Below, in pieces: positions 26,533-35,106 of a stretch of DNA of 50,406 bases. Position 1 is the stretch's first letter, and each line of letters opens with the position of its first letter. This DNA is from Bdellovibrionales bacterium. Its GTDB lineage: Bacteria > Bdellovibrionota > Bdellovibrionia > Bdellovibrionales > JAGQZY01. The translations under genes were made by a program, and so were the position numbers. Under the pieces are notes generated by a model. That model did no database searches. It saw nothing but the letters and a program-made list of their open reading frames with translations, and was not told the DNA's origin. The stretch covers positions 1 to 50,406 of the forward strand of contig JAIEOS010000004.1 in the NCBI GenBank assembly GCA_019750295.1, read 5' to 3'.

Positions 26533-27892
26533 TGAATCTAGCGAACAAAAGATTTTAATTATCGACGACGAACAACCGATTCGTGAGGTGCTAAGCGCCT
26601 CCCTAAGTGATGAAGGGTATATTGTAGAAACAGCCAAAGACGGTGAAGATGGCGTCGCTAAAATTCAATCCTTTAAGCCGGACGTCGCCTTACTTGATGT
26701 CTGGATGCCAGGGAAGTACGATGGAATCGGCGTCCTTAAAATCGCTCGCGAGAAATTTCCAAATGTGGACTTCATCGTGATGTCGGGCCACGGAACCATT
26801 GAGACCGCAGTGCAGGCGGTAAAGTTGGGAGCGTGGGATTTTATCGAAAAACCCATTTCTTTTGATAAAATCTCGATTCTTCTTAAAAATATTTTATCGT
26901 TTCAAAAAGAACGCTCTGAAAAGAAAAATCTCCTCTACAAATTGCGAGAAAATATTGCCATTGTAGGTAACAGTAACGAGCTCAAACAACTGAAGCAATT
27001 GGTTGTAAAACTAGCGCCTTCGGCTCACTGGGTTTTAGTAGAGGGTGAGCGAGGTACGGGCAAAGAGTTAGTCGCTAATAATATTCACTATCTGAGTCCT
27101 CGGGCGAGTTATTCATTTGTGGATGTTAAATGCGCGCAGGTTCCAGAGGATCTCATCGAAGGTGAGCTATTCGGTTACGAAGAGGGCACACTGGTCGGAA
27201 CGAATGAAGAACGTCGCGGCCGTTTTGATTTAGCTCACCGAGGCACTTTATTTTTCGACGATATCGATGCTCTTGATCTTTCGATTCAAGACAAAATTTA
27301 TCGCTATTTGCAGTCCGGAAAGATTCAACGCAAGGACGGATCGCACAACATCGAACTCGATGTGCGAGTGATCGCCGGCACCACTAAAAACTTAAGTAAA
27401 GAGGTCGCTGAGGGGCGCTTCCACGCCGATCTCTATGCCCGATTGAATCTCGTCCCCCTCAAATTGACTCCACTGCGCTCGCGCAAGACGGATATCGAAT
27501 CCCTCCTTAACTATTATAGTTCTAAGTTTGCTTCATCGAGTGGATATGAGCTTAAAAAGTGGACCGCTCCGGCTTTGGAACTCTTAATGAGTTACGAGTG
27601 GCCCGGGAACGTAAAGGAACTCAAAAATTTTATCGAACGAATTTATATTCTGACTCCGGAAGAGACCATCGATGTGCATGATATCAAGTTCGCTGGACTT
27701 CAAGGAATGTCATCCTCGGCTTACAACGAAATCGGAAATTTCCGAGATGCTCGGGCCCAATTCGAAAAAGAATATATCCTTGCTAAAATTAGCGAATATA
27801 ACGGGAATATCAGTAAAACGGCTGAGGCCATTGGGCTTGAGCGCAGTTATCTTCATCGAAAAATAAAATCTTTTGGCATCGAGATCGAATAG
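26525..27892 (+). CDS. NtrX-like response regulator with altered GAFTGA loop
   Basis: 455 aa. Receiver domain at 1-120 with D14/D15, phospho-acceptor D58 and K109. AAA+ domain with Walker A GERGTGKE at 174-181 and a Fis-type helix-turn-helix at the C-terminus (GNISKTAEAIGLERSYLHRK). The sigma-54-contacting GAFTGA is replaced by GTLVGT (221-226), and Walker B reads GTLFFDDID, with D in place of the usual E. It is therefore probably not a sigma-54 activator and may act as an ordinary repressor or activator, as reported for NtrX proteins that lack GAFTGA. It starts at ATG 26525, overlapping the kinase gene. Confidence 0.9.
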   Translation: MYNESSEQKILIIDDEQPIREVLSASLSDEGYIVETAKDGEDGVAKIQSFKPDVALLDVWMPGKYDGIGVLKIAREKFPNVDFIVMSGHGTIETAVQAVKLGAWDFIEKPISFDKISILLKNILSFQKERSEKKNLLYKLRENIAIVGNSNELKQLKQLVVKLAPSAHWVLVEGERGTGKELVANNIHYLSPRASYSFVDVKCAQVPEDLIEGELFGYEEGTLVGTNEERRGRFDLAHRGTLFFDDIDALDLSIQDKIYRYLQSGKIQRKDGSHNIELDVRVIAGTTKNLSKEVAEGRFHADLYARLNLVPLKLTPLRSRKTDIESLLNYYSSKFASSSGYELKKWTAPALELLMSYEWPGNVKELKNFIERIYILTPEETIDVHDIKFAGLQGMSSSAYNEIGNFRDARAQFEKEYILAKISEYNGNISKTAEAIGLERSYLHRKIKSFGIEIE

Positions 27893-27918
27893 TCAGCGTC
27901 TAAATTTTGTTCAAACCT

Positions 27919-27957
27919 GTAAAATCCACAAACTTTCTAGAGTTAGTGGATATTTAC
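27919..27957. other. Imperfect hairpin after ntrX-like gene
   Basis: GTAAAATCCAC (27919-27929) pairs with GTGGATATTTAC (27946-27957) with one bulge, and AACT/AGTT extend the stem inward around TTCTAG. There is no T-tract, so it is not a standard terminator. It lies 45 bases upstream of the next start codon and may affect mRNA ends or regulation. Confidence 0.45.
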
Positions 27958-28001
27958 CCTTGAAGCTGGCAAATTTTCGATATCTTCCAAAGGACAAAAT
28001 A

Positions 28002-28454
28002 ATGAAGGTTATCGCATTTTTGACTCTGATTCTCCTATCGCTTTCCGTATCGGCAAAGTCTGACGAAACCATTTTAGAATATAGTTTTGGAAATGCCGGC
28101 CAAGGCAGCCGATTTGCGGTGAAAGCCGACGGAACTGTGGAACATGTGGAGCGCGTGAAGGATGTGGACTCAGTGATCCCCTCGGGAAATATCGAAAAGA
28201 GCGACCTGATTGTGCTCAAGGATTACATCGCTAAGGCCATGGTGGCATCTTCAGAATCTCGAACCTGTCTGTATCGCGACAACGGAGCTTACGGAACATT
28301 TAAAGTTTATCGCGAGGGAGAGAGTTCGGTCATCCGCTCTATGACCTCGTTTGGTCCTAAACATTGCATGGCCACGATCAATCAGTCAGATGCGGCAAAA
28401 GCCTTGGAATTCTTTGTAAATCTTTTTGTTAAAACTCAACTTCCGGCGCTTTAA
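28002..28454 (+). CDS. Small secreted protein of unknown function, 150 aa
   Basis: Start ATG 28002, chosen for AAAGGA 7 bases upstream and for the signal peptide that follows (MKVIAFLTLILLSLSVSA, cleavage before KSDE). A longer frame from 27873 overlaps the ntrX-like gene. The mature protein has about 130 residues with two Cys (SRTCLYRDN and KHCMAT) that could form a disulfide, and a beta-rich look (YGTFKVYREGESSVI). No known domain was recognised. It is followed 2 bases later by a second small secreted protein, so the two form a pair. Confidence 0.8.
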   Translation: MKVIAFLTLILLSLSVSAKSDETILEYSFGNAGQGSRFAVKADGTVEHVERVKDVDSVIPSGNIEKSDLIVLKDYIAKAMVASSESRTCLYRDNGAYGTFKVYREGESSVIRSMTSFGPKHCMATINQSDAAKALEFFVNLFVKTQLPAL

Positions 28455-28456
28455 GT

Positions 28457-28843
28457 ATGATGCTCAAAATTCTCTTCATTGGATTTGCATTTTCTTTTTT
28501 TGGAGCTACGACCCAGGCCGACGACAATACCATCTCCGATTACGCGCAGGTGATTTACGATTGCGACACCTCGGGGATGCTTCTTGCGAAATTTACCCAC
28601 GGAATTATTTTTTTTGAGATTGCCTACCGAGATGACGGTCCACCCCTCGGTCGATTTAATATTTACGTCAAATCCCTCGATCAGGTAAAGACCTGCGAGG
28701 ATGCTCGTCGCGCGTTCGACGGGCTTCTTCAACTTTGGCAATCGGTGGGTGTGGATTTTCAGAAAGAGTATATTGAATCTGCTGACGGTCAGTTTCAGCT
28801 AGATCGTCTTTCGAAAAGGCTAAAGTCTCAGCTCCGTCGTTAA
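28457..28843 (+). CDS. Small secreted protein of unknown function, 128 aa
   Basis: Signal peptide MMLKILFIGFAFSFFGATTQA, then a mature part of about 107 residues with two Cys (YDCDTSG and VKTCEDARRA) and a basic C-terminal helix (LDRLSKRLKSQLRR). No domain was recognised. It starts 2 bases after the stop of the preceding secreted protein with no clear ribosome-binding site, so its translation probably depends on the upstream gene. It converges with coaD (4 bases between stops). Confidence 0.75.
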   Translation: MMLKILFIGFAFSFFGATTQADDNTISDYAQVIYDCDTSGMLLAKFTHGIIFFEIAYRDDGPPLGRFNIYVKSLDQVKTCEDARRAFDGLLQLWQSVGVDFQKEYIESADGQFQLDRLSKRLKSQLRR

Positions 28844-28847
28844 TAGG

Positions 28848-29360
28848 CTAGGCCTTAAGGGCTTTTTTAAGATCGGCACGTACACTCTCAGGCACATATT
28901 TTTGAATGGCCTTTTCCCAGCCCTCAGGGCCCACTAGCCCCTTAGCCATGCTTGAACTTACCTGAGCGAGATCATTCGGTGGGATGAGATAAACCGTTTC
29001 CACTCGTGGAGCGATTTCTCGATTCACCTGGTTCATCATCAATTCATAATCGAAATCTTTGTTACTGCGAATTCCGCGGACCAAGTATCCTATTTTGGAC
29101 TCTTCCGCATATTTCACTAGAAATTTATTATTAATGACTTCGATGCGGATTTTTTTGTAGAGGCGATGATTTTTAAGAGCCTCTTCAATATGTTTTTTTC
29201 GCTGTTTGACTGAAAACATATATTTCTTGCTCGGATTCTCACCGATGGCGACCACGAGCTCGTCAAATAGTTCGGCCCCCTTCTTGATCACCCAGAGGTG
29301 GCCTAATGTGAGAGGATCGAAGCTTCCGGCATAAATCGCTTTTTTGATGGTGTTGCTCAT
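28848..29360 (-). CDS. coaD: Phosphopantetheine adenylyltransferase
   Basis: Penultimate step of coenzyme A synthesis (4'-phosphopantetheine plus ATP gives dephospho-CoA). 170 aa, a nucleotidyltransferase fold with GSFDPLTLGH at about 12-21, the RGIRSNKDFDYE substrate region and the C-terminal VSSSMAKGL, which corresponds to ISSTxVR in the family. Start ATG 29360 has only GAAG nearby. It is divergent from proS. Confidence 0.93.
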   Translation of the reverse strand: MSNTIKKAIYAGSFDPLTLGHLWVIKKGAELFDELVVAIGENPSKKYMFSVKQRKKHIEEALKNHRLYKKIRIEVINNKFLVKYAEESKIGYLVRGIRSNKDFDYELMMNQVNREIAPRVETVYLIPPNDLAQVSSSMAKGLVGPEGWEKAIQKYVPESVRADLKKALKA

Positions 29361-29522
29361 ATCTTCAAAACATCCCCCACACCTAGTTTTCAGTCAACCC
29401 GGTTCCGGCAGGATTCCGCTGAATCTTCCCGGTTTCGGGGAGAGTTCGAGCAGTTTTTCTCAGCGAAAACGGCAGTTTGAAAGCCTTGCCCCCTATCCAT
29501 TTTCCATGTAGTTTTAATTCAT

Positions 29523-31268
29523 ATGAAATGGTCAAAAACTTTCCAGTTTACTACTAAAGATGCGCCCAGTGACGCCGAGATTATCAGCCATCAGCTCTTA
29601 ATGAGAGCTGGGTTTATGAAAAAGGTCGCCCCAGGTATTTTCACATATTCCGTTTTTGGATTACGAGCGATTCGTAAGCTCGAAAACATCATCCGCGAGG
29701 AGTTGGCGCGTATTTCTTGCCAAGAAATACTGATGCCGATGGTCCAGCCCCGAACTCTGTGGGACGAGTCCGGTCGTTGGCCGCACATGGGAGAGCTTCT
29801 TAAGTTTAAAAATAAGAACGATCATGATTTCTGTTTGGGGGCGACGCACGAGGAAGTGGTCAGCGATTACGTCCGTAAAGATTTGCGCAGCTATCGAGAT
29901 CTCCCGATTAGCCTTTATCAAATCCAAACGAAATACCGCGACGAGATTCGCCCCCGGTTTGGGCTTATGCGCGGCCGTGAATTCTTAATGAAAGATGCTT
30001 ACACTTTTGATGAGACCAAAGAGCAAGCCCTCGAAAGTTACGAAAAAATGCGGGGTGCTTATCATCGCATCTTCGAGCGTTTAGGTTTAGAGTTTCGCGC
30101 CGTCGAAGCGGATACAGGCGCTATCGGTGGAAATCTTTCTCACGAGTTTCAGGTGTTGGCCGAATCGGGGATGGATAAGCTGATGACCTGCGAATCCTGT
30201 AATTATGCATCGAACGAAGAGATCACTCCGATTGTAACTTCGGCATCAACAAATAACGAGTCTGAGCTACCTCTCGAGAAATTTGCCACTCCTGGAATGA
30301 AGAAAATCTCGACCCTATCGAAGGGTTTAAATATTCCAGAGAATGAGTTAGTGAAAACATTTTTTGTTAAATTCGTTCACGGTGGCGATGTGCAGTTTAT
30401 GGCCGTTTTATGCCCCGGGGATCGCGAAGTGAATTTGATTAAGGTCAAAAAGGTCGTCGGAGAAACTGTAGAGCCGATCTTGGCCACGGACGAAGAAGTT
30501 TTCCAGGTTTCAAAAGCTCATCCCGGAAGTTGTGGTCCCGTCGGGCTCACTATTCCGGTGGTTCTCGACAGCGCCTTAACTCATCGCAAGAATTTTATCG
30601 TCGGTGCGAACCAGGATGGCTTTCACTACAAAAACACGTGCATCGGGCGCGATTTTAAAGCCGCGTTCACCGGTGACGTCGGCCTGGCCGTCTCGGGAGA
30701 TACGTGCCCGAACTGCGGCAACAAACTCAAATCTGTGCGCGGCAGTGAAGTCGGCCACATTTTTTATCTCGGGAAGAAGTACGCCGAGCCCATGGGAGTC
30801 AAATTTCTCGATCAAGCGGGGAATACTCAAATCACAGAAATGGGTTGCTACGGAATCGGTGTGACACGCACGGTACAGGCCGCTATTGAGCAGTCTCACG
30901 ACAAAGATGGCATCATCTGGCCGGCGAGCATTGCGCCCTTTGTGGTGCATTTCTGTTTGTTAGATAAGGACGAAGACATTCTAAGCACCGTTGATCAGCT
31001 CACTCAGATCTTGGACGACAACCATATCGATTATTTTATTGACGATCGGGACGAGCGGCCCGGGGTGAAATTTAAAGATGCGGACCTTTTGGGTTCTCCA
31101 CTACGGGTGACCATGGGTAAGAAAACTCAACAGGCGGGATCCGTGGAGTTTGCTATTCGTAAAACCAAAGAGCAAAAAATGATTCCCATCGAGCAGGCCG
31201 GTGCATTTATGGTCGAAACTTGTCGGAATTTTTTTAAACCTAGCTCCCAGACAAAGAAGTCCTTATGA
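29523..31268 (+). CDS. proS: Prolyl-tRNA synthetase (bacterial type)
   Basis: 581 aa class II synthetase. Motif 1 region near residue 45, motif 2 TKYRDEIRPRFGLMRGREF, motif 3 MGCYGIGVTRTV, and a C-terminal anticodon-binding domain (DDRDERPGVKFKDADLLG). The editing insertion of the bacterial ProRS lies between motifs 2 and 3 (about 225-410, with KTFFVKFV and HPGSCGPVG), here with a Cys-rich pair CESC/CPNC. ATG 29523 has no Shine-Dalgarno sequence. TTTAAT lies just upstream, so the mRNA may be almost leaderless. It overlaps rlmB by 4 bases. Confidence 0.95.
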   Translation: MKWSKTFQFTTKDAPSDAEIISHQLLMRAGFMKKVAPGIFTYSVFGLRAIRKLENIIREELARISCQEILMPMVQPRTLWDESGRWPHMGELLKFKNKNDHDFCLGATHEEVVSDYVRKDLRSYRDLPISLYQIQTKYRDEIRPRFGLMRGREFLMKDAYTFDETKEQALESYEKMRGAYHRIFERLGLEFRAVEADTGAIGGNLSHEFQVLAESGMDKLMTCESCNYASNEEITPIVTSASTNNESELPLEKFATPGMKKISTLSKGLNIPENELVKTFFVKFVHGGDVQFMAVLCPGDREVNLIKVKKVVGETVEPILATDEEVFQVSKAHPGSCGPVGLTIPVVLDSALTHRKNFIVGANQDGFHYKNTCIGRDFKAAFTGDVGLAVSGDTCPNCGNKLKSVRGSEVGHIFYLGKKYAEPMGVKFLDQAGNTQITEMGCYGIGVTRTVQAAIEQSHDKDGIIWPASIAPFVVHFCLLDKDEDILSTVDQLTQILDDNHIDYFIDDRDERPGVKFKDADLLGSPLRVTMGKKTQQAGSVEFAIRKTKEQKMIPIEQAGAFMVETCRNFFKPSSQTKKSL

Positions 31269-32005
31269 GAAAACAATCTTCCGAACAATTGAGATGGGTT
31301 GTCGGCGATCACGCGTGCGCGGAAGCGCTCCGAGTGTTCCCTCAGGATGTGCGCGAGGTTTGTTTTATCAATACCGATCAAGCCGAAAAAGCTCCTTGGA
31401 GCGACTTGCTCAAAAAATTTAAAGGGAAACCGCAGGCTCGAGGAGCCAAATTTTTTAATAGTCTCACTGATTTTGGCCACCAGGGCGTGGCGGTGTCGGT
31501 GGCGGCCACTCCCGAATGGAATACCGAGCGCGAAGGCACGTCCTCATTTGTATTGCTCGACGGCGTCGAAGATCCGCACAATTTGGGTGCGATTATCCGA
31601 ACGTCGTGGCTGATGGGCGTTAATGGTGTGGGAATTACGGAGCACCGGTCCACAAAAGTCACCCCGGCCGCAAGCAAAGTGGCGTCAGGCGGTTGCGAGC
31701 ATGTCCCCGTGCAAGAAATTCATTTTGTGAATTTTCTCGAAGACGTTAAAAAGCAAGGCTATTGGGTTTACGGGTTCTCCGAAAAGGGAACGAAGACTCT
31801 ATATCAAACAGAATTTGCGGAGAAATCCATTTTTGTCTTCGGGAGCGAAGAAAAGGGAATTCGCAGCACCGTTTTGTCGGCCTGTGACGAAGTTTTAAGC
31901 ATTCCGCAAACCTCTGCTGATGCGAGCTACAATGTCTCTGTTTCGGTCGGTGTAGCGTTGGGTGAGTTTCAGCGGCAGCAGCGTTGGTCCAAGAAATCAA
32001 AATAA
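31265..32005 (+). CDS. rlmB: 23S rRNA 2'-O-methyltransferase of the TrmH/SpoU family (RlmB-like)
   Basis: 246 aa. A short N-terminal RNA-binding domain (WVVGDHACAEALR, an L30e-like pattern seen in RlmB) is followed by the SPOUT fold. Motif 1 is DGVEDPHNLGAIIRTS, motif 2 is FVFGSEEKGIRST, and motif 3 is ASYNVSVSVGVALGEF. RlmB methylates G2251 of 23S rRNA in E. coli. The exact target here is inferred from the domain layout. It starts at ATG 31265, overlapping proS (ATGA), and precedes the tRNA cluster. Confidence 0.82.
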   Translation: MRKQSSEQLRWVVGDHACAEALRVFPQDVREVCFINTDQAEKAPWSDLLKKFKGKPQARGAKFFNSLTDFGHQGVAVSVAATPEWNTEREGTSSFVLLDGVEDPHNLGAIIRTSWLMGVNGVGITEHRSTKVTPAASKVASGGCEHVPVQEIHFVNFLEDVKKQGYWVYGFSEKGTKTLYQTEFAEKSIFVFGSEEKGIRSTVLSACDEVLSIPQTSADASYNVSVSVGVALGEFQRQQRWSKKSK

Positions 32006-32097
32006 CTTCGTGGACTTGATTGAAAGTTTGTTGACTCACTTCACGAAGTTCCGTAAATCCTGCTGTCTAAAGTTAGCAAAGTCTTTTTTGCATACGC

Positions 32098-32173
32098 GCT
32101 GAATTAGCTCAATTGGTAGAGCAACTGATTTGTAATCAGTAGGTTGGGGGTTCGAGTCCCTCATTCAGCACCA
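32098..32173 (+). tRNA. tRNA-Thr (anticodon TGT)
   Basis: 76 nt including encoded CCA. Acceptor GCTGAAT/ATTCAGC pairs fully. The anticodon stem CTGAT/ATCAG carries loop TTTGTAA with TGT (reads ACA). GGTTCGAGTCC T-arm is present. First of the Thr-Tyr-Gly-Thr-tuf cluster, in the same order as E. coli thrU-tyrU-glyT-thrT-tufB. Confidence 0.96.
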
Positions 32174-32192
32174 TCATTAAAGATTCCCGAGC

Positions 32193-32278
32193 GGAGGGAT
32201 ACCCAAGTGGCCAAAGGGGACAGACTGTAAATCTGTTGGCGTATGCCTTCGAAGGTTCGAATCCTTCTCTCTCCACCA
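32193..32278 (+). tRNA. tRNA-Tyr (anticodon GTA)
   Basis: 86 nt with encoded CCA. Acceptor GGAGGGA/TCTCTCC, anticodon loop CTGTAAA (GTA), and the long variable arm expected of a class II tRNA (TTGGCGTATGCCTTC region). T-arm GGTTCGAATCC is present. Confidence 0.96.
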
Positions 32279-32283
32279 ATTTT

Positions 32284-32314
32284 GTCGTCCCGAGCGTATG
32301 CGAAGGATCTCAAA
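32284..32314 (+). repeat. Copy of dispersed GAGCGAAGCGAAGGATCT-type repeat
   Basis: GTCGTCCCGAGCGTATGCGA followed by AGGATCTCAAA, between tRNA-Tyr and tRNA-Gly. It matches the copies at 9371-9424 and 48860-49002 with a few changes. The 180-base gap between these two tRNAs is otherwise empty. Confidence 0.6.
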
Positions 32315-32458
32315 ACCGGGAAATTTGCAGAAACTCGACAGAACATTACGGTTTATTGCGGTCACTAACATCTAGCGGCATTACGGCGTTTTTCGCCTTT
32401 CTGTTGCTTAAAGTCGTATTCCGAAATAAAAAAACGGATGTTTTAAAAATTTTTTTGA

Positions 32459-32535
32459 GCGGGAGTAGCTCAATTGGCTAGAGTATCAGCCTTCCAAGCT
32501 GAGGGTTGCGGGTTCGAGACCCGTCTCCCGCTCCA
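32459..32535 (+). tRNA. tRNA-Gly (anticodon TCC)
   Basis: 77 nt with encoded CCA. Acceptor GCGGGAG/CTCCCGC, anticodon stem CAGCC/GGCTG-like with loop CTTCCAA (TCC, reads GGA), T-arm GGTTCGAGACC. Third gene of the cluster. Confidence 0.96.
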
Positions 32536-32554
32536 CTTTGCCGGCGCTTTATAG

Positions 32555-32629
32555 GCCGATGTGGCTCAGTGGTAGAGCGCGCCCTTGGTAAGGGCGAGAT
32601 CGAGAGTTCGATTCTCTCCATCGGCACCA
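32555..32629 (+). tRNA. tRNA-Thr (anticodon GGT)
   Basis: 75 nt with encoded CCA. Acceptor GCCGATG/CATCGGC, anticodon stem GCCCT/AGGGC with loop TGGTA-type containing GGT (reads ACC/ACU), T-arm AGTTCGATTCT. It lies 97 bases before the tuf start, so tuf is probably in the same transcript. Confidence 0.96.
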
Positions 32630-32726
32630 CACCTTCAAGTGGTGACGGCGAGAGGCCCTAACGCTGGCTTAGAATTTTTTTGTAACGGATTTGATAATTA
32701 ACAAGCTCTTATAGGAGGCGATAGAC

Positions 32727-33920
32727 ATGTCAAAAGAGAAGTTTAATAGAAGTAAACCTCACGTCAATATCGGTACCATTGGTCACGTTGATCACGGTAA
32801 AACATCATTGACTGCGGCGATCACAAAAGTTCTTGCTGAAGCAGGCGGAGCTACAGCTCTTGCTTACGATCAGATCGATAAAGCACCAGAAGAAAAAGCT
32901 CGTGGTATTACGATCTCTACTTCTCACGTTGAGTACGAGACAAAAAATCGTCACTACGCTCACGTGGATTGCCCAGGACACGCGGATTATGTGAAAAACA
33001 TGATCACGGGTGCCGCTCAGATGGATGGAGCCATTCTTGTGGTTTCAGCGGCTGACGGACCTATGCCTCAAACTCGTGAACACATCCTTCTTGCTCGTCA
33101 AGTTGGTGTTCCTCAGATCGTTGTTTTCATGAACAAAGTGGATCTCGTGGATGACAAAGAATTACTAGAGCTAGTTGAAGTTGAAATTCGCGATCTTTTG
33201 AACAAGTACGAATTCGACGGCGACAAAATCCCAGTTGTACCAGGTTCTGCAAAAGCAGCTCTTGATGGCGACAAAGGTGAACTCGGTTACCAAGCTATTC
33301 TTAAATTGATGGAGCAAGTGGATGCATTCATCCCTGAGCCTCCTCGTCCTATCGACAAGCCTTTCCTTATGCCTGTGGAAGACGTGTTCTCGATCTCTGG
33401 TCGTGGAACTGTTGTTACTGGTCGCGTAGAGCGCGGTAAGGTAAAAGTGGGCGAAGATATCGAAATCGTGGGTATCCGTCCTACTGTGAAAACGACTGTG
33501 ACTGGAATCGAAATGTTCCGTAAACTTCTTGATGAAGGTATGGCCGGCGACAACTGCGGTTGCTTACTTCGCGGTACTAAGAAAGAAGAAGTTGAGCGCG
33601 GACAAGTTCTTGCGGCTCCTGGAACAATCAAGCCTCACAAGAAATTCAAGTGCGAAGCGTACATCCTCACTAAAGAGGAAGGCGGACGTCACACTCCTTT
33701 CTTCACAAACTACCGTCCTCAGTTTTACTTCCGTACAACTGACGTTACCGGTGTTTGCTCATTGAAAGAAGGAACTGAGATGGTCATGCCTGGCGATCGC
33801 GTTGAGTTGACTGTTGAACTCATCGTGCCTGTAGCGATGGACAAAGAATTACGCTTCGCGATTCGCGAGGGCGGTAAGACTGTCGGCGCCGGTGTTGTTA
33901 TCGACGTTCTTCCAGATTAA
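32727..33920 (+). CDS. tuf: Elongation factor Tu
   Basis: 397 aa GTPase that delivers aminoacyl-tRNA to the ribosome. G1 GHVDHGKT at about 19-26, G2 region GITI, G3 DCPGHADY, G4 NKVDLVDD, G5 SAKAAL. Domains 2 and 3 are complete ([26 protein letters not shown], ending VIDVLPD). AGGAGG lies 9 bases upstream of ATG. It sits behind the Thr-Tyr-Gly-Thr tRNAs and ahead of tRNA-Trp-secE-nusG. Confidence 0.98.
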   Translation: MSKEKFNRSKPHVNIGTIGHVDHGKTSLTAAITKVLAEAGGATALAYDQIDKAPEEKARGITISTSHVEYETKNRHYAHVDCPGHADYVKNMITGAAQMDGAILVVSAADGPMPQTREHILLARQVGVPQIVVFMNKVDLVDDKELLELVEVEIRDLLNKYEFDGDKIPVVPGSAKAALDGDKGELGYQAILKLMEQVDAFIPEPPRPIDKPFLMPVEDVFSISGRGTVVTGRVERGKVKVGEDIEIVGIRPTVKTTVTGIEMFRKLLDEGMAGDNCGCLLRGTKKEEVERGQVLAAPGTIKPHKKFKCEAYILTKEEGGRHTPFFTNYRPQFYFRTTDVTGVCSLKEGTEMVMPGDRVELTVELIVPVAMDKELRFAIREGGKTVGAGVVIDVLPD

Positions 33921-33934
33921 TTTAGACTTTGATG

Positions 33935-33966
33935 TGCGGAGGATGATGACCTCCGCATTCGTTTTT
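33935..33966 (+). terminator. Intrinsic terminator after tuf
   Basis: TGCGGAGG (33935-33942) and CCTCCGCA (33950-33957) form an 8-bp stem with loop ATGATGA, followed by TTCGTTTTT. It would end the tuf transcript before tRNA-Trp, or act as a partial stop. Confidence 0.75.
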
Positions 33967-34018
33967 AGGCGCGTGACGAAAGTGACGTGCCGAAGAGCCA
34001 AGAGATTGGTTCGTGCAT

Positions 34019-34094
34019 AGGGCAGTGGCTCAATTGGTAGAGTAATCGACTCCAAATCGATTGGTTGGGGGTTCGAGTCCCTCCTGCCCTGCCA
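34019..34094 (+). tRNA. tRNA-Trp (anticodon CCA)
   Basis: 76 nt with encoded CCA. Acceptor AGGGCAG/CTGCCCT, anticodon loop CTCCAAA (CCA), T-arm GGTTCGAGTCC, discriminator G as expected for Trp. It precedes secE by 52 bases, the common bacterial arrangement. No rpmG (L33) gene lies between tuf and secE. Confidence 0.96.
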
Positions 34095-34146
34095 TTTGTT
34101 TTTTGGTGCGTGACCTTGAGGTCTTGCACGTGAAAACTGAGAAACA

Positions 34147-34536
34147 GTGAGAGTTATGGAAAAAAGTTATAATAAGGTTATCACGATTAGTTTTGTTATT
34201 GGGGCGTTGCTTGCGGCATACGTCACTAAAACAATCATCGGTGTTTTATCCAACACTTGGGGAACGTTCGCACGGATCTCTAACGAAACTTGGGTTCAGC
34301 ACGGATTACCGATCGGTGTAGGTGCTATTTTCTTTTTCGTGATGGTTTTAAATCCTAAGATTCGGACTTGGGCGGCAGACGTTACACTAGAAATCAGTAA
34401 GATCGTATGGCCCTCCATCAAGGATACTCGTTCTTTAACTATCGTTGTTTGTATTATCATTTTCGTGGCGGCTCTGATCTTGTCGATTTTCGACGTAGTT
34501 TCGGGCAATGTGATAGATTTTATTTTAGATTTATAA
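34147..34536 (+). CDS. secE: Preprotein translocase subunit SecE
   Basis: 129 aa. Three hydrophobic segments (about 12-30, 50-66 and 97-120) give the three-helix form of SecE seen in E. coli. The conserved SecE amphipathic region EISKIVWPSIKDTRSLT lies before the last helix. It clamps SecY in the SecYEG channel. The start is GTG 34147. ATG 34156 (MEKSYNKV) is an equally good alternative because both have weak GAGA-type sites. nusG follows after 22 bases. Confidence 0.92.
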   Translation: MRVMEKSYNKVITISFVIGALLAAYVTKTIIGVLSNTWGTFARISNETWVQHGLPIGVGAIFFFVMVLNPKIRTWAADVTLEISKIVWPSIKDTRSLTIVVCIIIFVAALILSIFDVVSGNVIDFILDL

Positions 34537-34558
34537 TTTAGGGTTAAATAGGTGTAAC

Positions 34559-35092
34559 GTGTCAGCAGATAAAAAATGGTACATTGTCAACGTCCAGACC
34601 AGCTGTGAGGCCATTGCTAAAACAGCCATTCAAGAAAGAATAAACGCATTAAACATGCAGGATTCTTTTGGTGAAATTTTGATTCCCGCTGAAAACGTTG
34701 TCGAGCTCGTTAAGGGCAAAAAAGCGACTCGCGCTAAAAAGTTTTTCCCTGGCTACATCTTTGTTCAAATGAACATGAACGAAAAAAACTGGCACTTGGT
34801 AAAGAGTGCTGCAAAGGTGACTGGATTCATTGGGGGCGATAAGCCTAAACCAGTTCCTGATTCCGAAGTTCTTAAAGTCACTCAGCAAATGGTTCAAGGC
34901 GCTGAGAAGCCTAAGGCCAAAGCGACATTCTCTGTCGGTGATTCTGTGATGGTTGTGGACGGTCCGTTCAGCAACTTTAACGGAACAGTTGAAGAGATTA
35001 ATGACGAAAAAGCCAAGGTTAAAGTCTCTGTGAGCATTTTCGGCCGTCCGACGCCGGTAGAGCTCGACTTTATCCAAGTCGAAAAGAACTAA
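34559..35092 (+). CDS. nusG: Transcription elongation/termination factor NusG
   Basis: 177 aa. The NGN domain starts KKWYIVNVQTSCE and includes FFPGYIFVQM and the VTGFIGG loop. The KOW domain (FSVGDSVMVVDGPFSNFNGT) is complete at the C-terminus. NusG binds RNA polymerase and couples it to the ribosome or Rho. It starts at GTG 34559 with AGGTG 4 bases upstream. In most bacteria rplK follows directly, but here a GNAT gene does. Confidence 0.96.
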   Translation: MSADKKWYIVNVQTSCEAIAKTAIQERINALNMQDSFGEILIPAENVVELVKGKKATRAKKFFPGYIFVQMNMNEKNWHLVKSAAKVTGFIGGDKPKPVPDSEVLKVTQQMVQGAEKPKAKATFSVGDSVMVVDGPFSNFNGTVEEINDEKAKVKVSVSIFGRPTPVELDFIQVEKN

Positions 35093-35106
35093 ATTTAAAG
35101 AAAAAT

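Noticed and set aside
32098-32629. Genomic island inserted in the tRNA cluster
   Set aside because: All four tRNAs are complete, in the standard order, with short gaps and no integrase or partial tRNA copy.
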